Below are positions 26,439-34,851 of a stretch of 64,000 bases of DNA, in pieces. Position 1 is the first letter of the stretch; each line of letters opens with the position of its first letter. A model generated the notes under the pieces. It did not search any database, had not been told where the DNA came from, and saw nothing but the letters and a program-made list of their open reading frames with translations. This DNA comes from DASRAA01 sp963814165 (GTDB lineage: Bacteria; Acidobacteriota; Terriglobia; Terriglobales; Acidobacteriaceae), in contig CAWFBW010000007.1 of NCBI GenBank assembly GCA_963814165.1, forward strand, positions 186,001-250,000, in the 5' to 3' direction. The position numbers and the translations under genes are program-made.

Positions 26439-26909
26439 CGAATTTCTCCTGGTGAGCAGGGGCATCGCGGGGGATCGAGCCGAAGGGCGACAAGCGCTCG
26501 CCGGGAGTAGTTTACGTCCGCGAACGGACGAAGAGAGCCGGAAAATCGTCGCCGGCAGGTGGATGAGTTCCAAAACGGAACCTTCACCTTTGGCGAAATG
26601 AGCCGGACTCACGTAACATCCCAACCCATGCGCCGACTAACCTTGCTGTTTGCAGTGGTCATGCTGTGCTCGGGTTGAGTGCTTTCACTTTTGTGCAACA
26701 CTTCGACCGTGTCATCGAAGTCTCCGTCGCCCAGACAAGCACCGACCGCGCGACCGATAGGGCTCCGACGGAAACAAGTATTGGAATGCAGTATGTCTTT
26801 AGTCGGCAGAACCACGTTGATCGATCAAGGGCAGATGGTGGCCGACACGTTTCTCGGGAAGGCCCTGGTAGGGCCGGGAAAGCCGTAAGAGAGTGAGAGG
26901 AATTTCGCA
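26439..26909. other. Intergenic region with possible gene remnant
   Basis: 470 bp. Apart from the degenerate frame noted at 26628-26888, nothing recognisable is present. Confidence 0.4.
26628..26888 (+). pseudogene. Possible broken small exported/lipoprotein gene
   Basis: ATG 26628 opens a signal-peptide-like MRRLTLLFAVVMLCSG and hits TGA at 26676-26678, just where a lipobox cysteine (TGC/TGT) could stand. The same frame then stays open to TAA at 26886-26888 ending in TLIDQGQMVADTFLGKALVG. Part of the middle looks more gene-like in another frame, so more than one lesion is possible. It lies 22 bp before the aldolase gene. Weak call. Confidence 0.2.
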
Positions 26910-27665
26910 ATGACCGGATCACTTAGGGACACACTGCAGGCTGGCAAGCCTCTCATTGGGACCTTGCTGACCGTCGATTCAACGGAGGTCGCCGAAGCGC
27001 TTGCCTTGGCGGGCTTCGACTGGATTTTTATCGACCTGGAGCACGGAAGCCTTTCGATTCACGATGCCCAACGCGCGGTGCAGGCAATCGCGAACCGCTG
27101 CCACACGCTGGTCCGGGTTCCTGACGGCACGCAAGAAAACATCAAGCGGGTCCTGGACATGGGATGCAGCGGCATCATCGTACCGATGGTGAATACAGAG
27201 GCGTACGCGCGGAGAATTGCTGCGTTGTCGAAATACCCTCCGCTTGGCGAGCGCAGCGTGGGAATTGGGCGAGCGCACGGGTACGGCCTGCGGTTCACCG
27301 AGTATATCGAGGTGGCCAACGAGCAAACGACCGTGGTGGTGCAGGTTGAACATCGCGAGGCGGTCGCCAACGTGGATCAGATTCTTGCAGTGCCGGGGAT
27401 CGATGCGCTGTTCGTTGGACCTTATGACCTCTCCAATAGCATGGGGCTCGTCGGGCAGGTTAATCATCCGGACGTCAGGGATGCGATCGACAAAGTTCGC
27501 GCGGCGTGCGCGCGAACGAATTTACCCATGGGAATTTTTTGCAGCAACACCGAACAGGCTCGCGCAGAAATCAAGGCCGGCGTGAGGCTGGTGGCCGTGG
27601 GCGCAGACATTTCGCTGATGACGGATTCGGCCAAATTACTTCTGGAAGCCGTACGGGCGAGTTGA
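26910..27665 (+). CDS. HpcH/HpaI-family aldolase (class II, pyruvate-type)
   Basis: 251 residues. Family blocks: GTLLTVDSTEVAEALALAGFDWIFIDLEHG (17-46, with the metal-proximal E44/H45), LVRVPDGTQENIKRVLDMGCSGIIVPMV, GIGRAHGYG, VVVQVEHREAVANVD, and GPYDLSNSMGLVGQ. These metal-dependent enzymes cleave or form 4-hydroxy-2-oxo acids (2,4-dihydroxyhept-2-enedioate, 2-keto-3-deoxy sugars, citramalyl-type substrates). No catabolic cluster surrounds it, so the substrate is open. Confidence 0.9.
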   Translation: MTGSLRDTLQAGKPLIGTLLTVDSTEVAEALALAGFDWIFIDLEHGSLSIHDAQRAVQAIANRCHTLVRVPDGTQENIKRVLDMGCSGIIVPMVNTEAYARRIAALSKYPPLGERSVGIGRAHGYGLRFTEYIEVANEQTTVVVQVEHREAVANVDQILAVPGIDALFVGPYDLSNSMGLVGQVNHPDVRDAIDKVRAACARTNLPMGIFCSNTEQARAEIKAGVRLVAVGADISLMTDSAKLLLEAVRAS

Positions 27666-27668
27666 TGC

Positions 27669-28115
27669 CTAGTCGCGCAGCAACTCGAAGACGGGGTAGC
27701 CGTCGGCCAGCGGCAAGAAGGCGTCGGGAGGCGAGCCTGCCGGCACAGGAAAGTAGCGCTGGACTTCACGGCGAAATGTGTCGAGATACGCCTTCAAGAT
27801 CGGTAGCTTCTCCTCGCCAGTAATCGCGCGCAAACGGAAGCTCTGGCTATAGCTGCCCTTCTTCAGCGCAACCACTCCCGCGGCTTCGGCGTTGCGCACC
27901 CACTGCGTGCGTCCGCGGGGAGCGACCAGATAGCGCGTACCATCGCGCTCGAGCAGATCGATGGGAGTTGAGTAGAGCTTGCCGCTCTTGCGTCCACGCA
28001 CTTGCAGGAGGTAGTTGTACGAGAAACCGAGTCCGAGGCCGACCAGCCATCCAAAGACACGGTTGAAGACCCTCTCAACGGCGTTAGGAGCGCGGAATTC
28101 TGATGCCGAGGTCAT
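27669..28115 (-). CDS. Deazaflavin (F420)-dependent nitroreductase-family protein
   Basis: 148 residues from ATG 28115 (a GTG codon precedes it). DDN/FDR-type split-barrel: VRGRKSGKLYSTPIDLLERDGTRYLVAPRG and TQWVRNAEAAGVVALKKG match F420H2-binding proteins of mycobacterial Ddn type. Members reduce quinones or nitroaromatics with F420H2, or bind heme or fatty acids; F420 use in this organism is unproven. Convergent with the aldolase, 3 bp apart. Confidence 0.82.
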   Translation of the reverse strand: MTSASEFRAPNAVERVFNRVFGWLVGLGLGFSYNYLLQVRGRKSGKLYSTPIDLLERDGTRYLVAPRGRTQWVRNAEAAGVVALKKGSYSQSFRLRAITGEEKLPILKAYLDTFRREVQRYFPVPAGSPPDAFLPLADGYPVFELLRD

Positions 28116-28136
28116 CACTACTCAGATGTACCTTAT

Positions 28137-28320
28137 CATCCGAAAGATCCTCTGCGCCCTCTCGACATCGCGACCGATCTGTTCTTTGAGTGCTTCCACC
28201 GATTCAAATTTCCGCTCTTCGCGCAGCCGCTTGAGGAATATCAGTTCTACTTCCGTCTGCGCCAGCAGCTCGATTTCGTGGAAGTTCAGTACGCCGCATT
28301 CGATGGCGAAAGAATCTGGG
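28137..28320 (-). pseudogene. Duplicated 3' fragment of ribF
   Basis: About 184 bp match 29654-29837 (the 3' part of ribF) with a constant offset of 1517 bp. A stretch of roughly 75 bp around 28150-28226 is identical and the rest has a few substitutions. Only the C-terminal codons of the riboflavin kinase module are represented, without a start, so it is a non-functional scrap. With ribF it forms direct repeats bracketing the glycine-rich PEP-CTERM gene. Confidence 0.88.
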
Positions 28321-28553
28321 CTTCAGGTGGGCTGAAGGTCTTTCTCTCGTCCATCAAACAAAGAAAAAGCCCTCTCCCCAAAGTAGACAGCCAAATGTAG
28401 CTTGAGTCTACTAATACGAAAGTGCCACGCCGTTTCGTGCTAACTATTTTATTTTATAGGGACTTACTTGCCTAGAAATTGCAAATCTTTGCACATGCCT
28501 ATGGCCTTGGTGACAAATGCCAAAGAAAACAAAGGGGAACGGGCCGCCGTCGT

Positions 28554-28569
28554 TGGCATTGAAATTGCT
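28554..28569 (+). promoter_or_regulatory. Probable sigma-54 promoter (-24/-12) of PEP-CTERM gene
   Basis: TGGCAT (28554-28559), 5 bp, TTGCT (28565-28569). The invariant GG and GC are 10 bp apart. It differs from the TGGCAC-N5-TTGCW consensus at one box position. It is about 60 bases upstream of the start at 28628, in the correct orientation. Confidence 0.6.
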
Positions 28570-28627
28570 CTTACCGTAAGGGGTATTTTCACCATCACGT
28601 CGGCGTTTCGCTTCGGAGGATTCTCTT

Positions 28628-29560
28628 ATGAGCAAGTTTAGTCACCGGTTCGCTTGGGCCGCGCTCTTTGCGTTGGTGCTTGCGGTGTCGGTCGCACAGG
28701 CAGGAACCATCACATTCAACTATACCGGGGCGGTGGTCAACTGGACCGTCCCAACATCGGGAACTTACTACATCGCGGGAGCCGGGGCGCAGGGTGGCCC
28801 GGGCGCTGATGATCCGGGTGGCTTGGGCGCCTGGGTCGGTGGCGATGTTTATCTCACTGGCGGCACGCAGCTGGGCATAGCGGTCGGTGGCATGGGTTTT
28901 AGCGGCGGTATTATCGTCGGCGTCGCCGGCGGCGGCGGCGGCGGCGGTAGCTTCGTCTGGGTTGTCAGCACGACATCGCCCTTACTGGCCGTGGGCGGCG
29001 GCGGCGGCGCCGGTTACTGCTGCGGGTATCCTGGGGGTGACGGTCAAATCACCGTGGCTGGCCAAAATGGTTTCGGCGCCAACGGCGGCGCGGGTGGCAC
29101 TGGCGGTTCCGGCGGTGCAGCCGGGTTCGCTGGTTATGATGACGGCGCCGGAGGCGCAGGCTGGTTAGGAAACGGTCAGGATGCCACCGGTTCGTATATT
29201 ACTCGATTGGCACTAGGCGGAAGCGGCCCCCTGAGTTTTGCTGGTGGGGAGGGCGATGGAAATCAAGGCCTATTCGCTGATGGCGGCTTCGGTGGTGGCG
29301 GCGGCGGCGGCTGGCAGGGCGGCGGCGGCGGCGGCGGCTGTTCGGGTGGAGGAGGCGGCGACGGCGCAACTGCCGGCGGCGGCGGTGGCGGATCTTGCGT
29401 CGATAGCTCATTCAGCAACGTGACGTGGCTGGCGGGCGCCAACGCTGGCGACGGCTACGTGACCATCACGTCCGCAATTCCTGAGCCCGGCACGCTGATC
29501 ATGTTCGGCTCGGGGCTGTTGGGCCTGGCGGGCATCGTCCGTCGTAAGCTCATGATGTAA
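28628..29560 (+). CDS. Glycine-rich PEP-CTERM surface protein
   Basis: 310 residues. Signal peptide (AALFALVLAVSVAQAG), an N-terminal beta segment (FNYTGAVVNWTVPTSGTYYI), then a ~200-residue glycine-rich body with runs of five to seven Gly and several GGxGG repeats, and a C-terminal PEP-CTERM tail: PEPGTLIMFGSGLLGLAGIV plus RRK. The PEP motif, helix and basic end are the exosortase sorting signal; the processed protein should be exported and released or surface-linked. The glycine-rich body with intermittent aromatic and Cys residues suggests an extracellular matrix or adhesive material. A sigma-54 promoter lies upstream and a strong terminator follows. Confidence 0.92.
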   Translation: MSKFSHRFAWAALFALVLAVSVAQAGTITFNYTGAVVNWTVPTSGTYYIAGAGAQGGPGADDPGGLGAWVGGDVYLTGGTQLGIAVGGMGFSGGIIVGVAGGGGGGGSFVWVVSTTSPLLAVGGGGGAGYCCGYPGGDGQITVAGQNGFGANGGAGGTGGSGGAAGFAGYDDGAGGAGWLGNGQDATGSYITRLALGGSGPLSFAGGEGDGNQGLFADGGFGGGGGGGWQGGGGGGGCSGGGGGDGATAGGGGGGSCVDSSFSNVTWLAGANAGDGYVTITSAIPEPGTLIMFGSGLLGLAGIVRRKLMM

Positions 29561-29586
29561 CAGACGTATCCCACAACGTGGTATAC

Positions 29587-29622
29587 ATGGCCGGAGCGCA
29601 AGCGCTCCGGCCATTTTCTTTT
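29587..29622 (+). terminator. Intrinsic terminator after glycine-rich PEP-CTERM gene
   Basis: Perfect 13 bp arms ATGGCCGGAGCGC (29587-29599) and GCGCTCCGGCCAT (29602-29614) with a minimal loop, followed by a T-rich tract (TTTCTTTT). Confidence 0.85.
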
Positions 29623-29638
29623 CCCGGGCCACTTGGTT

Positions 29639-30580
29639 TCATCTCGTCTTCACCATCCGGAAGAACCTCTGCGCCCTCTCGACATCGCGACCGATCTGTT
29701 CTTTGAGTGCTTCCACCGATTCAAATTTCCGCTCTTCGCGCAGACGCTTGAGGAAGATCAGTTCTACTTCCGTCTGCGCCAGCAGCTCGATTTCGTGGAA
29801 GTTGAGCAGGTGGCTTTCAATGGCGAAGGAGTCCGGCCCAAACGTGGGACGCACTCCCACATTGGTCACCGCTTCAAAGCATTCGCCGTTGATCCGCAGC
29901 CAGGTGATGTACACGCCGTTGGCGGGGACCAGTTCGTCGTAACGCGCCAGGTTCACGGTGGGGACGGTGTAGCGAGTGCCGTAACCGCGGCCGCGTCCCG
30001 GGTTCGACAGGATGCTGAAAGGCCGGCCCAGCAAGGCGCGGGCGCGCTCCACCCTGCCAGCGGAGATCAGCTTGCGGATTTCGCTGCTCGACACGTGATG
30101 GCCGCGCAGCAACTCTTCTGAATAGATGTGCACATCGAAGCCCATCTCGCGGCCGAACACCGCCAGCGTTTCGACGTTGCCTCCGGCTTTGTGGCCGAAG
30201 TGAAAGTTATAACCCTCGTGCACCTCGCGGGCGTGCAGTGCGTCCACCAGCACACGCTGCGCAAATTCGCGCGCCGGCATCAGCGAGAGATCGCGTGTGA
30301 AGGGCAGCACGAGAACAGCGTCCACCTTAGTTTGCTCCAGCAGTTGCAGCTTTACTTCCGACGGAGTGAGCAGCTTCGGCGCGCTGTCAGGACGGAGAAT
30401 GCGCAGCGGATGCGGCTCAAACGTCACTACCACCGCCTTGCCTCCGATAGCGTGGGCGCGCTCGGCCATGTGCCGCACTACGGCCTGGTGCGCGATGTGC
30501 ACGCCGTCAAAATTGCCGACGCTCACCACGGTGTGACCCAGTTGCGCGGGCACTTCTTCAAGCTTGCGGAATACTTGCAT
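29639..30580 (-). CDS. ribF: Bifunctional riboflavin kinase / FAD synthetase
   Basis: 313 residues, standard RibF length. N-terminal nucleotidyltransferase half: VVSVGNFDGVHIAHQAVV (with the HxGH-like site), VVTFEPHPLRIL, GYNFHFGHKAGGN, SSSEIRKLISAG. C-terminal flavokinase half: LGRPFSILSNPGRGRGYGTRYTVPTVNL and ITNVGVRPTF-type block (AVTNVGVRPTF). It makes FMN and FAD in the cytoplasm. It is the last gene of a four-gene minus-strand operon, 14 bp after the metallo-hydrolase. Its 3' end is duplicated at 28137-28320. Confidence 0.95.
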   Translation of the reverse strand: MQVFRKLEEVPAQLGHTVVSVGNFDGVHIAHQAVVRHMAERAHAIGGKAVVVTFEPHPLRILRPDSAPKLLTPSEVKLQLLEQTKVDAVLVLPFTRDLSLMPAREFAQRVLVDALHAREVHEGYNFHFGHKAGGNVETLAVFGREMGFDVHIYSEELLRGHHVSSSEIRKLISAGRVERARALLGRPFSILSNPGRGRGYGTRYTVPTVNLARYDELVPANGVYITWLRINGECFEAVTNVGVRPTFGPDSFAIESHLLNFHEIELLAQTEVELIFLKRLREERKFESVEALKEQIGRDVERAQRFFRMVKTR

Positions 30581-30594
30581 CGTTGGCCGGTGTC

Positions 30595-31374
30595 CTAGAT
30601 TTCGAATTCGAGCTTGAGCCCGTCATAAGCGAGACGCACATTCTCCGGCAGCGCGGCGTTGGTGGCCGCGTGCGGCAAATCGTGCGACATGTGAGTAAAA
30701 AACGTGCGCTCTGGCTTGAGGCGATCGACGATCTTCAGCGAGTTCTCCAGCGTCGAGTGCGTAGGATGCGGAAGGTGGCGCAGCGCGTCGAGAAACAGAA
30801 TGTCCAGACCTTCCAGTTGCGCCATCGTTTCCTCGGGCACCGAGCTGAAGTCCGTGAGATACGCCGCCGAACCGAAGCGGTACGCTTCGATGGGATAGTC
30901 GCCGTGGTTGACCACCAGCGGAATGAACTTCGCGCCAAACAGATCAATCTCCCCATCGACGTTGCGGATCTCCACCTGCGCCAGCCCGCCGTACTTGTAG
31001 TCGGCCTCGAAGATGTAGCGGAAGACATTGCGCAGCGTGCGCGCCGTGTTCTCCGTGGCGTAGAGCGGGATCTTCCCTCCCCCGGTAATCCGCGGAAAGC
31101 TGAGCGGGCGCACATCATCAAGGCCGAGGATGTGGTCGGCATGGCCATGCGTATAAAGCACGGCGTCGATGCGGCGAATGTGCTCGCGAATGGCCTGCTC
31201 GCGGAAGTCGGGCGAGGTGTCGATGAGCACCGTGCGTCCGTCATACTGCACCATTACCGAAGGACGTAGTCGCCGGTCGTGCGGATCACTCGAGGTGCAC
31301 ACGCCGCAGTTACACCCGACGGTAGGAACACCCATCGAGGTACCGCTGCCGAGCACGGTGAGAGTCGCCTTCAT
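30595..31374 (-). CDS. PhnP-like metallo-beta-lactamase-fold hydrolase
   Basis: 259 residues. TVLGSGTSMGVPTVGCNCGVCTSSDP near the N-terminus includes the Cys cluster of PhnP-type enzymes; the metal motif THGHADHILGLDD (HxHxDH), NHGDYPIEAYRFG, and YLTDFSSVPEE, FTHMSHDL complete the site. PhnP is a cyclic ribose phosphodiesterase; relatives act as RNase Z-like phosphodiesterases, so the substrate is uncertain. Its ATG overlaps the stop of the upstream DUF1844 gene (ATGA arrangement at 31372-31376), implying translational coupling. Confidence 0.88.
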   Translation of the reverse strand: MKATLTVLGSGTSMGVPTVGCNCGVCTSSDPHDRRLRPSVMVQYDGRTVLIDTSPDFREQAIREHIRRIDAVLYTHGHADHILGLDDVRPLSFPRITGGGKIPLYATENTARTLRNVFRYIFEADYKYGGLAQVEIRNVDGEIDLFGAKFIPLVVNHGDYPIEAYRFGSAAYLTDFSSVPEETMAQLEGLDILFLDALRHLPHPTHSTLENSLKIVDRLKPERTFFTHMSHDLPHAATNAALPENVRLAYDGLKLEFEI

Positions 31375-32003
31375 CAGTTCGCAGTCGGGACGCCGTCCTT
31401 CGGCGGATTAGCCAACAGGTTGGTTACTTCCAGGTAGGCCATGCGCAGTTCGTACAGAACGTTGCGAAGGGTGCCCTCCTCCGCGGGGGTGAGGTTGCCC
31501 TTCGTCTTGTCATTCAGAATGCCGAGGATGTCGATGGTCTGCCGCGCGCCAATAAGGTCAAGCATTGGCTTCTCGCCCTGCGGCGCCGCGAGACCAAGTT
31601 GCATCAGCGTGGTCATGTAGAGCGAGGCAACGAACTTGTCGAAGCTCATGTCGAGGTCGCGGGCCTGCTCGGCGCGTCCCTGCTTGTGCAGTTCCTTGCG
31701 GATACGCTCGTCCACCTGCTTGGTGGAAGCCGCATAGGCGTCGGCGCTGGCTTCCTGCTCGTCGGCGGTGGGACCTTCGGCGACGTCGTGCTCCTCGATC
31801 GGCGGGACTGGCGCAGCTTCGGCCTTTTGCTGGGCCTCACGCTGCTCGTTGGCACGCTGCTGGGTTTCCGTGGCGACGCGCTCTCGCTCGGCGGCTGCTT
31901 CTTCTGCCTTTACCACGTCCTCGCGCAACTCGCCGTCGCTGCCAAACAGGCGGCGGTCATTGACAACAAAACCGGCTTGCTCTTCTTTGTCTTTGGATGC
32001 CAT
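31374..32003 (-). CDS. DUF1844 domain protein
   Basis: 209 residues from ATG 32003 (AAAGGACAT leader); longer upstream frames lie over ygfZ and are not real. An N-terminal half of charged Glu/Ala/Gln/Arg residues, probably coiled coil (about 28-110), is followed by the DUF1844 domain: SFDKFVASLYMTTLMQLGL, LIGARQTIDILGILNDKTKGNLTPAEE, LYELRMAYLEVTN. Function is unknown in the family. It is embedded between ygfZ and the metallo-hydrolase. Confidence 0.85.
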   Translation of the reverse strand: MASKDKEEQAGFVVNDRRLFGSDGELREDVVKAEEAAAERERVATETQQRANEQREAQQKAEAAPVPPIEEHDVAEGPTADEQEASADAYAASTKQVDERIRKELHKQGRAEQARDLDMSFDKFVASLYMTTLMQLGLAAPQGEKPMLDLIGARQTIDILGILNDKTKGNLTPAEEGTLRNVLYELRMAYLEVTNLLANPPKDGVPTAN

Positions 32004-32014
32004 ATGTCCTTTAC

Positions 32015-33070
32015 TCAAAGCTGAAATGGAATGGATTGCACCGTGGCTTGCTGTTCGCCAATCTGTACGGATGTTCCCGGCGCTTCGAACTCGCGCCGCA
32101 GATAGCCCAGCGCCACCGTGCGCTCTCCACCGGGAAACGGTATTCGCGCTGCGCTGGTTATCTCGCCGATGTTCTTGTCGCCGGCTTTGATCTTTGTGCC
32201 GCTTTGTGGCGAGTCGCCTTCCACGAGAAATCCGGTAAACGTTCGGTGCAGGATGGCGCGCGCCCGAATTCGTTCCACGATCTCCTGCCCGATGTAGCAC
32301 CCCTTGGTGAAGTTGAGGGCGTGCTTCTGTTCGGTTTCCTGCGGAAGATCGCGCTGGCTGAGGTCAACGCCGTAGCGAGGCACGCCGCGGGCAATGCGAT
32401 ACCACTCCAACGCCTCGCTGCCCACAGGCGTCGCGCCGTGCCGCGTCAGGCCGTCCCACACTGTGGCAGCTTGCTCGGCGGCGAACCAGATTTCGTAGCC
32501 GTCCAGGTTGGGATGGGTGCTGCGCGCAACGGTGATGCCGATGCCTTGCCACACGATATCAGTGACCTGTCCCGGATCGAGTTGCGCCGCGTCGATTCCG
32601 GCGCTCAGCAAGGTCCCCGAAGCCTGCGGGCCCGCCAATCCTACGGCCGCGAGCTTGTCGCTGATGTCGGCAACCTCGACGTCGTCCATGATGATGTAGC
32701 GGTCGAACATTTCCGTGATCGCCGCCGCCTGCGAGCGGTCGCTGGTGACCAGCAAGCAGTCGCCGCGATTGTAGGCAACCAAGTCGGCGACGATGCGTCC
32801 CTGCGCAGTCAGCACAAAGCAGTACACGCCGTGCCCGACGGCAAGGTCGCGGACGTTGTTGGTCACCATGCCATTGAGCCAGCGCACGCGGTCTTCGCCG
32901 CTCAGTACCAGCTTGGCCTGCCAGCTCATGTCAAAAACCCCGCAGCCCTGCAGAAGCGCGCGAAACTCGGCCGGAGGATCCCCGAACGACGCAGGCGTCT
33001 CCGCCCCGCGAAAGCTTTCCAGGCGGGCCGAGGCGGACGCGAACTTCTCTTGCAGCACAGTGACAGCCAT
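32015..33070 (-). CDS. ygfZ: YgfZ/GcvT folate-binding protein
   Basis: 351 residues. Carries the YgfZ signature KGCYIGQEIVERI, with the key cysteine, plus GVFDMSWQAKLVLSGEDRVRWLNG and FVLTAQGRIVADLVAYN from the GcvT-like fold. YgfZ uses tetrahydrofolate to help repair or assemble Fe-S clusters in radical SAM and other enzymes, relevant here because several radical SAM enzymes are encoded nearby. It is the first gene of the operon ygfZ, DUF1844, metallo-hydrolase, ribF (gaps 11, -1 and 14 bp). It is divergent from the isopropylmalate-type dehydrogenase. Confidence 0.92.
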   Translation of the reverse strand: MAVTVLQEKFASASARLESFRGAETPASFGDPPAEFRALLQGCGVFDMSWQAKLVLSGEDRVRWLNGMVTNNVRDLAVGHGVYCFVLTAQGRIVADLVAYNRGDCLLVTSDRSQAAAITEMFDRYIIMDDVEVADISDKLAAVGLAGPQASGTLLSAGIDAAQLDPGQVTDIVWQGIGITVARSTHPNLDGYEIWFAAEQAATVWDGLTRHGATPVGSEALEWYRIARGVPRYGVDLSQRDLPQETEQKHALNFTKGCYIGQEIVERIRARAILHRTFTGFLVEGDSPQSGTKIKAGDKNIGEITSAARIPFPGGERTVALGYLRREFEAPGTSVQIGEQQATVQSIPFQL

Positions 33071-33149
33071 ATAGAACCTTTGATTATAACGGCAGGCGGA
33101 AGGTGCAGCAGGAGCGCGCTTGCTGGCATTTCTGATATCTTCTGTGCTC

Positions 33150-34199
33150 GTGACTACTCACAAGCGCATCGCGGTCGTGCCCGGAGACGGCATCGGCAAA
33201 GAAGTCATCCCTCTCGCTCTCGACGTGTTGCGGGCCTCAGGCGCGCCCCTGGAGTTCACAACCTTCGACTGGGGCGCCGACCGCTACCTCATCGACGGCA
33301 CTACCATTCCCGCCGATGGCTTTGACATGCTGGCGCGCGACTTCGACGCCATCTTCGTCGGAGCGCTGGGCGATCCGCGCGTGCCGTCGAATATCCACGC
33401 CAAGGAAATCCTGCTGGGCATGCGCTTCCAGATGGATTTGTACGCGAATGTGCGTCCGGTGAAGCTGCTCGACGCCTCGCTGTGTCCGCTGAAGAACGCC
33501 ACGCCCGACGACGTTAACTTTACCGTCATTCGCGAGAACACCGAGGGCGTGTACTCGGGCATGGGCGGCAACTTCAAGTTCGGCACCGCCGACGAGGTAG
33601 CCACCCAGGAGGACATCAACACTCGCAAGGGCGTAGAGCGCATCATCCGCTACGCCTTCGAGTACGCCCGCACCAACGGCCGCAAGAAAGTCCTGATGGC
33701 CGACAAGTCAAACGTGATGGCCTACGCCGGAGGCCTGTGGCAGCGCGTATTCAAAGCCGTCGCCGCTGAGTTTCCCAGTATCGCAACCCAGCACATGTAC
33801 GTCGACGCACTCTGCCTTCAAATGGTGCGCGAGCCGCAGTCGCTCGACGTGATCGTGACCAACAACATGTTCGGCGACATCGTAACCGACCTGGCCGCCG
33901 CGTTGCAGGGCGGGCTGGGCATGGCCGCCAGCGGCAACATTCATCCCGGAAGAACTTCAATGTTCGAGCCGGTACACGGCTCGGCCCCGCCGATCGCGGG
34001 CAACAACCACGCGAATCCCATGGGCGCGATCCTTACTGGCGCCATGATGCTGGCGCATCTCGAGCTTGCCCATGAGGCAGCAAAGATCGAGACCGCGGTG
34101 CTCGATGCCGTTCGCGAGAAGAAGATCACCGTTGATGTGGGCGGTACCATGGGTACGCGGGAGTGTGCGCAGTGGATTGCGAAGCGAGTGGCAAAATAA
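33150..34199 (+). CDS. Isopropylmalate/tartrate-type beta-decarboxylating dehydrogenase
   Basis: 349 residues from GTG 33150 (a GTG six bases earlier and a TTG at 33120 are alternatives). Family blocks: RIAVVPGDGIGKEVIPLALDVL, FDAIFVGALGDPRVP, RENTEGVYSGMGG, VLMADKSNVM, DIVTDLAAALQGGLGMAASGNI, EPVHGSAPPIAGNN. It oxidatively decarboxylates a beta-hydroxy acid using NAD(P)+ and divalent metal. Annotation as LeuB is common for this group, but the IRENTEGxYSG and MDLYANVRPV context also fits tartrate/D-malate dehydrogenases, and no leuA, leuC or leuD gene is adjacent, so I leave the symbol blank. Confidence 0.88.
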   Translation: MTTHKRIAVVPGDGIGKEVIPLALDVLRASGAPLEFTTFDWGADRYLIDGTTIPADGFDMLARDFDAIFVGALGDPRVPSNIHAKEILLGMRFQMDLYANVRPVKLLDASLCPLKNATPDDVNFTVIRENTEGVYSGMGGNFKFGTADEVATQEDINTRKGVERIIRYAFEYARTNGRKKVLMADKSNVMAYAGGLWQRVFKAVAAEFPSIATQHMYVDALCLQMVREPQSLDVIVTNNMFGDIVTDLAAALQGGLGMAASGNIHPGRTSMFEPVHGSAPPIAGNNHANPMGAILTGAMMLAHLELAHEAAKIETAVLDAVREKKITVDVGGTMGTRECAQWIAKRVAK

Positions 34200-34252
34200 T
34201 CGGCATCCCGCTTCCAGTCCCGGCTATCAACCAATCATCATAGGAGGCCGCC

Positions 34253-34738
34253 ATGACCAAAGCCGAGTTCCTCTACCTTCGCCGCGATGAGTTTCCCAAG
34301 ACCATCAAGCTGCTGAAGATGTATCCCGAAGACAAGCGAGACTTGAAACCGTCTCCGATTATCCGCAGCGCTGTCGAAACCTTGAACACGTTCATCAATG
34401 AAGAAGGCATCAACCTGTCGTATGCAAACACCGGCGCGTTCGACATGATGAACTTCAAGTGGGCGGAGCCTCCAGCCACCATGGCCGAGGGCATCGCCAA
34501 CCTCGAAGCCATCGCCGCCCGGGTGGACGCAGCGATGGAGCGTATGTCGGAAGAAGACTTCCAGCATCCGACAGATTTCTTCGCGATGAAAATGCCGCTC
34601 TCAGCGGCGATGCTGACCATGCTACTCGACCACATTCACCATCGCGGGCAATTCACCATCTACTCGCGCATCGCCGGCGGAAAGGTGCCGCAAATCTACG
34701 GCCCGTCGGCCGACGAGCCGTGGCAGCCGCCGCAGTAG
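34253..34738 (+). CDS. DinB-family four-helix protein
   Basis: 161 residues; GGAGG lies seven bases before ATG 34253. Four-helix-bundle DinB fold with the C-terminal metal motif LDHIHHRGQFTIYSR and, earlier, DMMNFKWAEPP. DinB-like proteins include putative metal-dependent thiol transferases (bacillithiol or mycothiol type) and damage-induced proteins of unknown activity. It follows the dehydrogenase by 53 bp in the same direction. Confidence 0.85.
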   Translation: MTKAEFLYLRRDEFPKTIKLLKMYPEDKRDLKPSPIIRSAVETLNTFINEEGINLSYANTGAFDMMNFKWAEPPATMAEGIANLEAIAARVDAAMERMSEEDFQHPTDFFAMKMPLSAAMLTMLLDHIHHRGQFTIYSRIAGGKVPQIYGPSADEPWQPPQ

Positions 34739-34851
34739 CGCCAGTCTGACCGCATCGTGATTGCCGCGGAGTAGTCACACTGACGATTTGAGTTGCCAGT
34801 TGCCGGATTTGTGACACATAATGCTTCTCCTCCATCCATCTCAGGAGGACA

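Noticed and set aside
31997..33325. 442-residue plus-strand frame over ygfZ
   Set aside because: Shadow of the ygfZ gene, which carries the KGCYIGQE signature on the other strand.
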